Of a stretch of DNA of 64,000 nt, positions 1 to 12,158 are shown piece after piece (position 1 is the stretch's first letter; each line of letters starts with the position of its first letter). Source of the stretch: Ligula intestinalis. Its lineage: Eukaryota > Platyhelminthes > Cestoda > Diphyllobothriidea > Diphyllobothriidae. The position numbers and the translations under genes were made by a program. The notes below the pieces were generated by a model. That model made no database searches, was not told where the DNA came from, and saw nothing but the letters and a program-made list of their open reading frames with translations. The stretch is taken from positions 46,243,733 to 46,307,732 of the forward strand of contig JAYGXS010000005.1 in the NCBI GenBank assembly GCA_036362985.1, in the 5' to 3' direction.

Positions 1-181
1 ATTGCGCGGACACCCTCTCAAACTACGTGTGACTGGGGCAAGATTGAACACACGAAAATTCTTCTTATCTACGAAGGTAATCCAGGCATGGAATGCTCTA
101 CCCGCTTACATTGTCATGTCCCCATCTGTGGACACGTTTAAGATGCAGTTGCATCAGCATAGAAAAATATATTCTCTGTAA
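1..181 (+). pseudogene. CR1-group LINE, C-terminal end of the reverse transcriptase ORF (cut by window edge)
   Basis: From base 5 the frame reads RGHPLKLRVTGARLNTRKFF, then an alignable tail with VIQAWNALPAYIVMSPSVDT and FKMQLHQ, ending at TAA 179-181. The pattern RGxxLKLR, (R)KxFFSxRVxxxWNxLP, SVxxFKxxLD is the usual C-terminus of CR1-group LINE polymerases. It resembles the end of the CR1 copy at 44300-44537. The stretch itself is open; the rest of the element lies left of the window. It lies in the calcineurin gene, antisense to it. Confidence 0.8.
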
Positions 182-1623
182 TGACGGGAGACTAATTACA
201 TTACCGCCCGTCAGCAAGTGAGATTTACACTATACTCTTTGGCGGTAATTAACTTTCTAAAAAACATACTGTTCGCTTCTTTTCATTAATATGTTTGTTT
301 ACAATAACGAGTGACCGCGAATCTCGTATGAGTGGCACATTTCCGACACTCGGTGATGTTCTCGTGACCACCGCAATCTTCTCCTCGTGTGACCATTAGG
401 ATATTGAACAACCGCGATGGCTTCCTCCAGACATGATCCAAACACTTTCAGCAGCAGGACATCCAATCAACATATTCCCTTCGCCTCCCCCCCCACCACG
501 GGCGACGGCTTTTCTCCTAAAATCCCACATATGGCATTCAAAACTAGATTTATGAAAGATGCCTAAGGAGTTTTTTACCGTCTGCCCCCCCCTACCGCAG
601 TTCCATTACTGGAAACGCCACATGTTCTGCATCATAGCAAAGACGGTGACATATACTAGTTTTTACATTTTTTTACTGTTCTAAACTTTTGAACTAATGC
701 TGTTAATTACTTCTTCTGCGTACTGAAAACGCTTTCCTTTTCGATTTTTTTCATGGCAAAGGACTAGTTCGGACCCTCGCGGATCCGAGAGACCGTTTTC
801 AAGCCGGTTTTAGCCAGAACTGATTGCTTTTGGAAGCTAGAGGTGGGCAGGTGAGACAGTAAATTCCCGATCACCATAAAGCATATCTCTTTTTCGCAGC
901 GCCTCACGCAATGGCTTCAATAGTAACCTTTCAGCCCTGTGGTGCCACGAGGGAAAACATTTCGGCGTGAACCATTAATTGTACGTCGAAATAACCAACG
1001 ACTTTAAATTTTACTTCACTGCGCCGTAGTTTTATGGGCCCGGGGGAGTCGAAGTGACATCTGACCGTTTCTGAACTAGGGTAAACCACTCATGAATTAT
1101 TGCCGGATTTAGAGCCGCCGCCTTCGTATAAGCTGACGAAAACACTGAAACTGTTTCTACTGCTGGTTCTCTTCAACAGGAGACAGAAGCTGGTGTTGGC
1201 GCGTCGCGCCGTAAAATATGTCAACAGCAAAGGCGCCGAGGGTTATAGTTTCGCATGAACGCTACTTGGGCGAGAGGGGGCGGCGTTAGCCAACCGAATT
1301 GACTACGGAAAAGAAGCGTTTGTACAGCATCTTGGTAGTTTTTTGCATCATATTCTGCCCCGTTTTACTGTTTACCAAGTCCTTCATCGTAAAAGATCTT
1401 ACTTGTTACTACTTTCTTTGTCCTCTAAATCTCAATACATGTATGTGTGTGTGTGTGTTGTGATGATAAACAATTCCATTCGATGCTACGTAACTGGAGA
1501 GCTATACAGGCGAACTACTCTGTCGCGTGTGTCAACTTCAACGTCTTCGGCTGCTACAGTCGAGCTCGGCGCCGGCAAGAGCTCGGATTGCCGCGGGGCA
1601 TGTGATTAGGGTTCACAACTTAC
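182..1623. other. Calcineurin intron, no recognisable element
   Basis: Unique-looking intronic sequence downstream of the 1624-1721 exon. There is a short TG run near 1445-1460. I see no coding segment of the autoinhibitory domain and no repeat family shared with the rest of the window. Confidence 0.5.
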
Positions 1624-1721
1624 CACTGAGAAGAGTCTCCTTTCCACCAGACAGGGCGCCGAAGGGAAGCATGCCGTTTGGTGTCAGGCCCTTCAGCTCC
1701 AGGATACTCTCGCTCTCTTCT
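1624..1721 (-). CDS. CnA: Calcineurin A catalytic subunit, exon after the calmodulin-binding helix
   Basis: This 98-bp exon reads [20 protein letters not shown] then [12 protein letters not shown]. It matches the family's conserved [20 protein letters not shown] and VLSGGKQTLQS. The acceptor is TTCCCTTTGCAG (AG at 1722-1723); the donor is GTAAGT starting at 1623. The first base completes the Arg codon opened by the 15743-15827 exon. The exon ends one base into a codon. The segment lies between the calmodulin-binding helix and the autoinhibitory helix. No following exon with the autoinhibitory sequence is visible between 1 and 1623, so the gene continues past the left edge. Confidence 0.95.
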
Positions 1722-2629
1722 CTGCAAAGGGAAGGAAGCAATCAGTTTTAAGCATGCGTAGTCTGTTGAAATTCCAGCCAAAGAGCAAAAGGCTGCAAAA
1801 AGTAATAGGGACCCAGAGCGCGCTTCTAAAAAGTCTTTCGATCATGGCCTCACATGCATGGGGGTTTTTATTTTTATCATCGTAATGCTGTTCCCCCGAC
1901 CGCTTTGCGGGACATGTCACTTTCCTTGTGCCCTCGCAGCCCTCGTAGCGTGATAACTAGTTATATAGGTGAGTCGGAGTTGTGCCAAAAAAGTGGAGAG
2001 GCTTCAATTACAAAGTTACTCTTTTTAGCCAGCCATTCACCACGTCAGGCTTGCAAACGAACGCGAATTCTTGAATATGTTCAAGTCGAACGCTCTACCC
2101 TAGAGCCGCTAATCTGTTGTCCTATAAATTACGACCAAGAATATTTAATACTATAGGAGGAGTGATCACAGGTCACAACCGTTAGGACAAAGAGCCCGAA
2201 GCTCAGGTGCCATAAACCTGGGTGGATGACGATAACGTATAAGCCAGAACTTGCCATTCCGATCTGCCTTGTCTTAGTTGGTATTTACTAATCAGGATGC
2301 AGTGCATATACAGTGGGCGTACACTGATCGGCTTAAGGGACACGCCCTTCTACTTTTACCATGAAGATTAATCTACAGCTCGCAAAGGCAATGACATAGC
2401 AACTTAGGAGTATCAACAAGGCACGGCAGACTGGAACGACCATTTCTGGTTTACTAACTATTACTGAGAGAAGTAAGCCGGCGAGTTCCGGGAACCGATC
2501 CAGACGAGGAAGATATGATCGCTGAAAAAAAGAAGGTTATATGCCTGGTGCTTGGGATTCTCGCGTGAACTTCACCACAGATACAGTCGTAGAAAAACTG
2601 TTGTTAGCTAGCCATGCCCGACATTAAGT
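1722..2629. other. Calcineurin intron, no recognisable element
   Basis: Right-hand side of the 1624-1721 exon up to the first RTE LINE. Only short unsupported ORFs are present. Confidence 0.5.
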
Positions 2630-3619
2630 TTGCAGGGTCTCATAAACAATCATAAGGGAGTAAACGAACCGAAATCCAACCCTCGACCTCCCCACTGGTG
2701 TTTCGCGGGCAACGTGGGGAAACTCACGATAAACAGAGGGCAATGGCAGGTAACACCGGGGACGTCATTTGTAACAAAATTCCCAAGAAAGTTCATGGAC
2801 AATAAGAATATCACGGATCTCAATACTGCTACGGCGTCCCCGGGAAGCGACGCGCTCCATGGTCATCTGGTGCCCGGAGTGCCAAATATGCAAGCCAGTG
2901 CTCTCAACTTGAACAATGCTACGGCGTCCCCGGGAATTAACGCGATCCGTGATCGCCTGGTGCCCGGAATGTCAAATATGCAAGTCAGGACTCTAAATTC
3001 GCGACACACTTTGAATATCGGTTGCTGGAATGTGCGGAAATTGCTTGATCCCGGCTGTCAAGCACTTCTAGCACGCGCATTATGGGACTATAAAGTAGAC
3101 GTTCCCTGTCTGTCAGAAGTTCGACTCCCAGACTCTGAAACGAGAGAAATCAAGGTCCCAGAAGAGGATGCTGAGTACGTGCTCCTCCACAGCGGACCAC
3201 AAACGAACACAGGACTGCATGGGGTGGCAATAGCCATGACAAAGAAGGTGCATAACACGCTCTTAGCGTTTGAGCCTATCTCAGAGCGGATTGCTACAGC
3301 TCGCTTCAAAGGCGCCATAGCAAATATGCCTGTGGTTGCCATTTATGCCCCAACATCGCAAGCGGATGAAGCAGTTAAGACGGATTTCTATGAACGCCTT
3401 CAAGCTACCGTGGCCAGAATACCCCGTAAAGACTTGTTCTTCGTCGCCGGAGACTGGAATGCCAGGACTGGCCCGTGCGATAAAATCTCGAGACACATCA
3501 TCGGAAAATACGGACTGGGCCAACGTTGCGACACCGGAGAACGATTGTTAACATTTCCTGTTTATAATCATCTCATCATTACAAACATCAGTTTTATACA
3601 CCCCATCGGCAGCTGCTGA
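2630..3619 (+). pseudogene. RTE copy 1: N-terminal region and APE endonuclease
   Basis: 329 open codons. Residues about 65-123 hold a tandem repeat of 30 codons (TATASPGSDALHGHLVPGVP then NATASPGINAIRDRLVPGMS). The endonuclease follows: LNIGCWNVRKL, then LSEVRLPDSE with the metal-binding Glu, VVAIYAPTSQ, and VAGDWNARTG. The last conserved motif, GSDH, sits in another frame near 3730, so the domain is frameshifted. The enzyme would nick genomic DNA to prime target-primed reverse transcription. Start at the first Met is arbitrary. Confidence 0.8.
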
Positions 3620-4119
3620 CATGGTATTCAAACGATGGTCGAACGGCAAAAAAGATAGACTACATCTTAGTACGCTCAAGGTGGACCACCTCACTATCCT
3701 ACAGCCGATCGTTACGAGGTGCGGAAGTTGGGTCAGATCATGTATTTGTTCGTGCCCGCTTTAAGCTTCGTTTGTCAAATCGAAGTAAGAAACTGCGCCC
3801 AAAACGTGTCAACGTTATGGCACACAGAAACCCCTGTAGCGTTCAACGAAAGTCTCACTGCACGGATCCGAGATCAATCCATTGTTCGCATCGAACCTCC
3901 AGATGACGTCGATAATGAAACTTCGCCCGATACTCCATGGCCACACTTGAGAGACGCGCTACAAAGTGCGATGAATTCGAGGTTGCAACAACGGGTAGTA
4001 CCGAGGAAGGACTGGATCTCCACAACCACCCTCCATCTATCGGCACAAGCAAGAATCGCTCGGTTGTCAAACTCATAGAACTACCGCTCATTGAGACGTA
4101 AAACTGCGCGATCAGCAAG

Positions 4120-5209
4120 ATGCGACCGTCAGAACCATTGGACCGAGTTGGCAAAATCGATCGATGGCAAGAGCACTTTAGCGAACTACTGGATCTGCCT
4201 ATACGTTCACCTGCGAACCTGCAGCATCAACTGGAATTCCATACGGTAGTGATTGCGAGTCACCTACAAAATTTGAAGTGGAATCGGTATTACAATGATT
4301 AAAAGTTCGGAAGGCAGCGGGTGAAGATGGTATCCCAGCAGAAGCCTACAAAACTAATCATCCCGCTTTGACGGAATCACTACATTGACCTTACTCGACT
4401 ATATGGACTACCGAAGTCATCCCGACTGACTGGTCACTGTCCATTATTTTACCGATACGGAAGCGCGATGACAGGACATTATGCTCAAACTACCGCGGCA
4501 TCAGCGTCATAGATACAGCCGCCAAAGTGTTTGCGAGCATCCTTCTCCGTAGATTTTCGACTGAGCGCAATCTTCCACTCGTCCTAGCCAAGGAGGATTT
4601 CGTCCAGGTAGAGGATGTTTTGACTAGATCTTCATTCTACGCCACATACTAGAGCACAGACATCAAAACCAACAGATCACCGCCACCTATTTCATCGACT
4701 TCAAGACCACCTTTGATTCTATCGACAGAGAAGCTTCATGGCAAGTCTTGCTTGCTGACGGTCTCCAACCAAAGTTGCTCAATCTAATCAAAGTTTACTA
4801 TGGCACAACATAAGCCCGAGTAAGAATCGTTGGTGAAGAGTCAACTTCTTTCCCTGTGACTTGTGGAGTTCGACAAGGGGGCACTCTTTCTCCAGTTCTC
4901 TTCAATTTTTTGATCGACTGGGTAATGCATCAGTCAATTCTACCTGACAGTGGATGTGAAATCAGCCCCGAATTCAAAGTACAGGACCTGGAATATGCCG
5001 ATGACATTGTCGTACTTGGTAAAAATCCTCAGTCACTACAGCCAACGCTAGACCGAATCACCAGCTTCGTTGCAACTGTTGATCTGACAATTAACGTGCG
5101 CAAGACGAAGCTCCTGATTACGTATCTGGGCACGGCACAACCACTGTTATCAGCGGTCAACCCATTGAAGAAGTTAGCTGCTTCCGCTATTTGGGTTCGA
5201 ATATGCTAG
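4120..5209 (+). pseudogene. RTE copy 1: reverse transcriptase region, broken
   Basis: Starts with RVGKIDRWQEHFSELLDLP, the usual lead-in to RTE polymerases. Pieces in shifted frames follow: AAGEDGIPAE near 4315, then NYRGISVIDTAAKVF near 4490. The best-preserved part (4856-5209) reads TCGVRQGGTLSPVLFNFLID and has the catalytic box as YADD within DLEYADDIVVLG. The motif A Asp region (FIDF in relatives) is frameshifted. Not functional. Confidence 0.8.
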
Positions 5210-5477
5210 CCAATGGGCAGGCCAAAGACGAAATCAAGAACCGAATCGCGCAGGCTAGAAATGCATTGAGGCTGCTAGCCAAGCCCACTCTGATCTCGCT
5301 CAGAAATAAGTTTACGTACTAAGCTGCTGAGATACAAAGCATCAATCAGACCGGTGTAAGTATATGCCTGCGAAACATGGCCAGTGAGAAAGGCAGACAT
5401 CCTATCGGTCGAAGTCTTTGACGGTTGGTGTCTTCGACGCCTCTTAAGAGTCTTCTGGCAGGATCGAATCTTCACTT

Positions 5478-5723
5478 TTGAGCTATAGCGCATCGTACAT
5501 CCAGCATCGCCAATTGCAATGGTTTGGCCATGTTCTGCGTCAACCATCGACGGACCTCTGCAGATTAGCCATGAACTCTTCTCATAGTGCAAGCTGGAGA
5601 TACCGACAAGGCGGTCAACTGAAGACATGGCTCAGCACCGTTAAGTCAGACGTTGAACGGATAGGCCTCGTAACCATTTACGGCTTGCAACATTGGAACA
5701 AACAATGGGTTAACATCTGTTAA
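5478..5723 (+). pseudogene. RTE copy 1: C-terminal tail
   Basis: Reads IQHRQLQWFGHVLRQPS, then YRQGGQLKTWLSTVKSDVER and YGLQHWNKQWV. This matches, with substitutions, the tail of the second RTE copy at 12300-12585. It is out of frame with the polymerase part, so it is a remnant. Confidence 0.75.
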
Positions 5724-5818
5724 GAGCTCGTTTCTGACCGCCGCCAATGGGCCGCCGCTATTCGTGACATCCGTGAAGCCGATTCATCCAACAACAGGAG
5801 CTAATCGGATCAAGTACA

Positions 5819-6319
5819 ATTACATAAAGGGGTAACTCTTATTTCTTCACCTCGGGCTTCCCTTCTCACGACCGCTCGCAATAACAAGAGCACTGGCTTA
5901 GGCCATAGTTAGCTTTCCGGTGCTTGAGAACTGAGAGCTCCTTGGGTACATGTTTGTGCAGGTTGCAGTACCGAATGTCAACTAAGGCGACCTACATGGA
6001 CTCAGCACCTTCACTAAGTCAGATGAAATAAACAATAACGGCGCAGTCCGCTCGCATACGAGAAAGCAAGCTGGAAGTCCAAAGTTGTGATAGTTTTCTG
6101 CTGAACAAGGTACATAGTGAATAGGTGGTGTGACGATATCTCGCCTCCGGCACGGTCACTTAGTAGAGGAAGAATTTATTCCATTATTGTGATTCAAACG
6201 TAAGAATACTCCACTTTAATTTGAAGCTCCGTTAATTGTTAGAGGTTGTGTATCTCTAGAGCAACATAACGCCACTGGAATAAGGGGGAAGGTTTACTCG
6301 TTGATCTACAAAAAACGTG
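5819..6319. other. Intron, nothing recognised
   Basis: Non-coding spacer between the RTE copy and the fold-back repeat. No motif recognised. Confidence 0.4.
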
Positions 6320-8500
6320 GCTGATTGCTCCAATCACTGCCGGTAAGACCACGCCGAAATGGTTTTTGTCGCTAGGAGAGGAAAACCTAGTGAAACACAG
6401 GAAAACTGCATATAAAACGACGAGACCAGACCCGCAGAGTGCCATTGGCACAATCTTAACCATATTCGCCGTGGAGGTGCAATCGTTGAAGAAAGCAGTG
6501 GCGATACAGTACGAAATTATCGGAGACCACTGTTCACGCAGTGGATTGTGTCAGGGATCAGAAGTAACATGCTTCCACATACACGAGCGCGGTGCAATCA
6601 CCAAGACAGTCACCTTGATTCGGAACGGCAAATCAAGAGAGTAGGATGCAGATTTCCAATAAAAATAGTGGATTTTCACAGCATTTACTTCAGGGGCGTT
6701 TGAGTGAACACTGCTGGCGTGTTTTGAAAGTAGATGAAGACCACTTTGTAGCAATCCTACGTGCTATTCAATAAATATTTGCTGCTTTCTTGCTGCTATT
6801 TAACTTAGATTTGCTTTTTGCGACCTAGAGGGCAATCAGTTCCTGATTTTTGCCTAATGCCTATTGAGGTAGGATTGACACCATAGTAGCACCAACAAAA
6901 CTTCTAGTAGAGTACTGTGTGTTTTGGCAACCTTTCGTCACAATCATCTTTGCAGATGGTTGTTTTTGCCTTCGCACCAGCATAATCACCAGTCTAATCT
7001 AAAATTCCACTCACGGCAAGCACGCTTCAACGTGTCAGCGACTGACCTACAACTATAAAAACGCACGCACGCACGTACGCACGCACGCACTCACACACGA
7101 GACCAGGTACCGTCTTTGTCGCTCCCACTCCAGCACCGTCAAGTGGAGTCGGTTTAACGTTAGACTTTGTGCACGGCCTGGGCGGTGTCTGTTATGAGGG
7201 GTGTGCAAATGCTCAGTGGGGGGTGGGCGCGGGGGTGGCAACTAGTCACTGTGCTGGACCGAATAATGCATGAGGTGGTCACACCGACCCAACAGGAGCC
7301 CCCCCCCTGCGCTGTGGCTGCATAAAACGCTATCCCGCGTGCGGCAGTAGCCGGTGTCTCTATCCGAGCCTCTCTGCACCTACTGTGAAGCCCGCTTCAA
7401 GGTCAGCGGACGGCCTTTTAGCGGCAGGCATTACGTCAAGTCAACAGTCAGCGCAACCCAAGCCTGTTTCCTGACCTTGTGACCTGAATGAGTCATGGGG
7501 TAGGATGGAGGTGGTGTGAAACCGACAGCCTATCAACGCCACTATGGGGGTGATTCCTGCAGTTGTTGTGTTCTATTATAGCATGATTCCTACCCTTAAA
7601 TTTGCTAGTCAAAAATCAGAATCCAATGTAAAAGATGTCGTCTTTACTGTGAAACTTAGCTATGAATTAAATAGCAATAACTAAGGGTCAAATGATTCTT
7701 TAATATCGAGTAGGGACTAAGAGAAGAAGTACGTTTAAACGTCGGCGTCCTGCTGTGGCTGAACTACCTCAGGACGGTGGCGCACGATAAAAAAATTTTA
7801 AAAACCTTACCCAAGTAATCATTTCGAATGAAAGGCACATTTGAGGATTCAGTAAACTTCTCATGAGATAGCATACCTACTGTTGGGCTATCCTAACGAA
7901 CTAAACGGCCTACTTCGGAAGGCTGTCGTGCAGGATTGGTTCGAAGTGGTCTTAATCTTCTTACAAAACACGAAACGGTGTCCATTAAAATTTCCTTGAA
8001 GGAAATTCTTTGGAACTTCTTCAAAATCAAAATCTTGCTGTCGAACCAGGTCATCTATGTCTGCACTCCCCTATACGGAACAACGTACATTTTTCTGGAG
8101 ATTAATAGTTTTCGGACAGCATTTCATCTGATAATTTTGTTCATAGGGTGGGTATTTGTCAGAATGCATTGTTGAACATGCGCCTACTGCGCGTTCAATG
8201 ATAGGGATCAATATCGTTGGTGCATCACGCTGGTAAAGGTACCTAACCTCAGTACCCTGACACAACCCACCGACCCGTGGATCCTCAATGTGTGAACCCT
8301 AGTTCCGTAAATTAATCGTTGTCATTGCCTACAGCATGTGCATCTCCACCTAGATAACGGGCACGGTTGTATATGAGGCGTCCTACAAATATCGTCTCGT
8401 CGATTTGTGTTGGCTCGCAGGTGTACCATTCAACTTTCTCTCCTATCAACTGATATCATTTCAGCGCATACCTACCAGCAGTAAATGTGCAGTGGTGCTG
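6320..8500. repeat. Fold-back (long inverted repeat) element
   Basis: Sequence at about 6320-6960 reappears as its reverse complement at about 7550-8500. Anchors are GTGTCAGGG (6548) against CCCTGACAC (8257), the GGTGCAAT...CAAGACAGTC block near 6590 against its complement near 8215, the AAGTGGTCTTCATC block near 6740 against 7945, and GACGAGAC near 6420 against GTCTCGTC near 8395. Arms look moderately diverged. Between them lies 6960-7550, which includes an ACGC microsatellite. It could be a DNA transposon with very long terminal inverted repeats, or two insertions in opposite orientation. No transposase was seen. Confidence 0.5.
7057..7096. repeat. (ACGC)n microsatellite
   Basis: About ten units of CGCA/CGTA repeats inside the spacer of the fold-back element. 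Confidence 0.85.
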
Positions 8501-8561
8501 CAACCCACCTCCTCCAGACGCGAGATGCCACAGACGTGGTCTCGCGGCGGGGACAATCTTG

Positions 8562-9262
8562 GCTATCATCGTCAACGGTGAGCCTTTGCCGCTGGTCCGT
8601 AAGCCCAAGCTCCTTGGGCGTCCGTTTAGATCCGCTCTTCACGTTCGCGGACCATGCGAGGGAGGTCGCAAGCGAAGAGAGCTGGTGCACTAAGGTCCTC
8701 TAGGCTCTTGCGGGCACATCCTGGGGCTGCTCGACAGAGACGCTGGCGACCACATTCGAAGCGCTGGCCAAGCCGCATCTCACCTATGCGGCATCAATCT
8801 GGCCTCCCACAATCAGCTCCTCCAGCCTCCGCCGCCTTCAGTCAGCACAGAATGGTGACTTCCGCACGATCACGGGCTGCTATAAAATGTCGCCCACCGA
8901 TCACCTTCATGCGGAGGCTTCTGTCCTGCCAGTCGCCGCGCAAAAAAAACTCTTGGGCCAACAGTTCTGGGGCACCTGTTCACAACCTGGCCATCCAAAC
9001 CACCATCGTTGCAACGCTCCTGAGCTTAGCCGTAACGTTCGGACGTCTATCCGAGGTCTCCACAAGGCAACTATCGGCTTCTCTCTCTTTTGGATCTACC
9101 AGTTGATAGCTCCGCCATCAGGAGAGGCTACCAGCGCCTTTACCAGAGAGCCGTTGTGGACGTAAAATCCGGCTACCACCCCCCGGTCCTTCTAGGTGGC
9201 TATCCACCTCCGATTGCCGCCTCGGGACGACATCTCCCAAGGTTTACTCCCTGAACCCTGGC
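8562..9262 (+). mobile_element. Jockey-like LINE fragment, 5' part, split by an RTE insertion
   Basis: Matches the intact Jockey-like element from its residues around NGASLPLVRKPKLLG through LTYAASIW and the MSP-DHLHAEASVLPV segment. It stops at 9262 inside the block that continues at 12616. Frames are broken in several places (8654-9165). The last eight bases, ACCCTGGC (9255-9262), are repeated at 12616-12623 and are the TSD of the RTE element. The 5' end near 8562 is truncated. Confidence 0.85.
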
Positions 9263-9565
9263 AGGAAGGCGGGTTACCCCAGGAAGGCGGGTTACCCGTT
9301 AGCCAAGCTGCAGGCTACCTGGCACGTCCACGGGTGGCGGATAGGGGCAAGGCCTTCAGTGAAGGTTAGCTGCGAAATAAGCAGTCGCGGACGCAGCAGC
9401 AACAGTGCTACCAGGGCGCGGTGGGCTGAGGTCTGGCGCGCCGACTGCCTTATAACATGCCGCAAGGCCCAATGACGACACTGTGACATGGCGAGCGTGA
9501 ACCGCCATTAAATAGGTTTGCTTGCCACCAACACCACTGCCTTGTGGTTAGGTTCTTGAGCCAAA

Positions 9566-10430
9566 GTGCTAGAGGAGACAACCTCGAACATGGATTTCGA
9601 GCGGCCGTTGGGGACCCGCCTGCATTCGAAATTCCCCAGAAACCTCATGAATATGTCAACTTACGATTTTACTACCACTGCTACGGCGTCCGCGGGAACC
9701 GACGCGCTCCGCAACCCTTGTCCGGTGGTGCAGGCGAATAATGTGCAAGCTGGAATGCTAACAAAAAACGGACTCTTGGTATTGGATGCTGGAATGTGCG
9801 AACATTTCTGGAACCTGGTACTCAAAGTCTGACAGCGCACAGTTTCCATGAATATCACGTGAATGTTTGGTGCCTGTCAGAAGTCCGACTCCCCGAGTCA
9901 GGCCCCCGAGAAATTATAAATCCCGGGAGTCGACTCCCATCTCACCTTGTATCACAGTGGTCCGAGTGACTCATCTGGTAGACGCGGTGTGGCTATTGCC
10001 CTCTCGGAACAAGCCAACCGTGCACTACTGGCGTGGAAACCAGTCAACGACCGAATGGCCTATGTTCGACTAAAAGGCCATTTTACGATCATCTCGGTCG
10101 TATCTGTGTATGCACCTACGTCGGCGGCTGGACAGCAAGAGAAAGATAATTTCTACTCGCAGCTGCAGGAGCTAGCCGAATGACTCCCTCGCCGAGATCT
10201 GCTAATTGTTGCCGGGGATTGCAATGGCCGGACTGGGCCCGGTGACCCGACAAACAGCCACCTTCTTGGTCGTTTTGGGCTTGGCTCTCGAACGGACAAT
10301 GGTGAGAGGATGCTGCAATTTGTCGAACAGAACCGACTGTTTGTTACCAACACATGCTTTCAGCATCGTCACAAACATCTACTGACTTGGTATTCGAACG
10401 ATGGCCGTGCCGCCAATCAAATCGATTAAA
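9566..10430 (+). pseudogene. RTE copy 2: APE endonuclease, frameshifted
   Basis: The start (TTTATASAGTDALRN) corresponds to one unit of the 30-codon repeat in copy 1. Endonuclease pieces follow in different frames: CWNVRTFLEPGTQSL (about 9790), LSEVRLPESG (about 9873), GRRGVAIALSEQANRALLAW and VVSVYAPTSAAGQQEKDNF in 9947-10183, and IVAGDCNGRTGPG (about 10205). The active-site box reads GDCNG instead of GDWNA. At least three frame changes make it inactive. Confidence 0.8.
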
Positions 10431-10977
10431 TTTAGTTGGTTCACGGTTGCGCAGCTGGGTCCACGATAGCAGGTCGATGCGAGGTGCCAGAACTGGTAAC
10501 GTCCATGGGTCTGACCATGCTCTCGGTCGCACGCGACTGAAGGTTCACCTCTCATCTGCGTCCAAACTGCTCCGGCAAACCAAAACTACCGAGGCTCTAA
10601 GCACAGAAATCCGGTCCCCTCTTACGACCCAGGCTGACAGCGAAGGCAGAAGCAGGAGGCCATCACTGAAGACATCCATCTATGGATCAGCTGAGAAAAT
10701 TATCGGATACACTCAGCAGCACCGCAGTGACTGGATCAGCGGAAGAACCCTGCAGCTATCAGCCGAGATGACTCGAGCCAGGTCCCGCCACGATGCCTCC
10801 TTCCGCCAACTTCGAAAGCTGACAGCAAAGTCGGCTAGAGATGACCGGCCGAAGTATTGGTCCGAAACGGCGACTTCTATGGAGCAGGCCTCACATGTTG
10901 GTGACACTCGAAAATTGCAGTAAATCATCCGCCAGGTTAGTGGTAAGCCCTCGACACCCTGTGATTCTGTTCGCGAT

Positions 10978-11966
10978 GTGAATGGAGGTTTTATTGCTGA
11001 CAACTCGGCCAAGGTCAATCGCTGGCGTGAACACTTCGGGCACCTCCTCAAATTTGACGACCAACCCATCACACTCTCCCTCTCCTCCACAGCGGAGTTT
11101 CAACCCTCTCCTGCCTACGCAGTGTCGCATGACCTCCCTTCCGAAGACGAAATTACCGATGCAGTGCAGAGGCTACGCAAAAAAAAGGCGTGCGGAGAGG
11201 ACGGTATTCCCGTAGAAATCTACAAGCCCTGTTTCGATGCCCTGGCACCTCGGCTCCATGAGGTGATTGTACAGGCGTGGCGAGAAGAGGCCGTTCCCGA
11301 TGACTGGGGCTCAGGTATCCTTGTACCTGTCTACAAGAAGGGAGATAAGACAAGATGCGAGAACTACCGTGGCATAAGTTTTATCGATGTTGCTGCAAAG
11401 ATCTTCGCTGTTGTTCTTCTCAGCCGCTTACAGTCTGTACGTGACACCAGGACACGACCAAACCAAGCCGGATTCCGAGCTGGGTGTGGATGTGCGGACC
11501 AAATATTCACACTATGGCGCACCCTAGAATTCCACCATAGCTACCAGCAACCGACGGTCGTTTGCTTCGTCGAATTTGCCACCGCATTCGAGTCCTGGTC
11601 CACAACAATCTCTCGCAATCTTTCGATATCCGGTCTGGTGTCCGTCAGGGCTGCGTCGTTTCACCCATTCTGTTTAACTACGACATTGACTGGATTCTCA
11701 GCAACGCCCTACATGAAGAGGACGGTGTTGAACTTGCACCCGGACGCCGCCTAATTGATCTCCACTACGCCGATGATATTGCGCTGTTAGCTTTAAATTT
11801 AGGTGATCTACAGTCAGTAGTGTCGCGGTTAAATGAGATCGCTCTGTCGGTAAGCATGTCCATAAATTCCGGAAAGACGAATTTGTTCTCGAGCTGCATC
11901 CATGGCCAGGAGAAAACACCCCAGGGGATTAATGGCCATCAAATTGAAGTAGATAGCTTTAAATAA
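10978..11966 (+). pseudogene. RTE copy 2: reverse transcriptase, two overlapping frames
   Basis: The first part (10978 on) reads KVNRWREHFGHLLKFDD, then KACGEDGIPVEIYKP, VPVYKKGDKTRCENYRGISF and RPNQAGFRAGCGCADQIFTL. At motif A the expected Asp is Glu (VCFVEFATAFESW), and sequence is missing just after it. The second frame (11562-11966) carries SGVRQGCVVSPILFNYDIDW and the catalytic box YADD in LHYADDIALLAL. The deletion near 11600 explains the frame switch. Non-functional but well preserved. Confidence 0.85.
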
Positions 11967-12158
11967 CTCAAGGCGAGGCTACTACCGAATGGGCAGAGCA
12001 AGGATTACATTGTATCCCGTATCGATGCTTCTCGCTGGGTTTTCTCAATCCTTCGAAAGCGCCTATGGATCCGACGTGACATCTCCATCGCCACGAAGAT
12101 TCGTGTATAGCGTGCATCCATCCGGTCAGCCCTCCTCTATGGATGTGAATGCTGGGCT

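Larger units (their letters stand above)
2640..5818 (+). mobile_element. RTE-type (CFDP2-like) LINE copy 1, degenerate, near full length
   Basis: Holds, in order, an APE-type endonuclease, a reverse transcriptase and the RTE C-terminal tail. The tail carries LQWFGHVLRQP (about 5512-5544), then GGQLKTWLSTV, and ends near a CGTGACATCCGTGAAGCCG motif. The same motif lies in the last codons of the second copy, at about 12567-12585. The order and tail identify the RTE clade; the vertebrate gene CFDP2 derives from a related element. Several frame changes and stops separate the domains, so it is dead. It lies antisense in the last visible calcineurin intron. No clear target-site duplication was found, so both ends are approximate. 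Confidence 0.85.
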
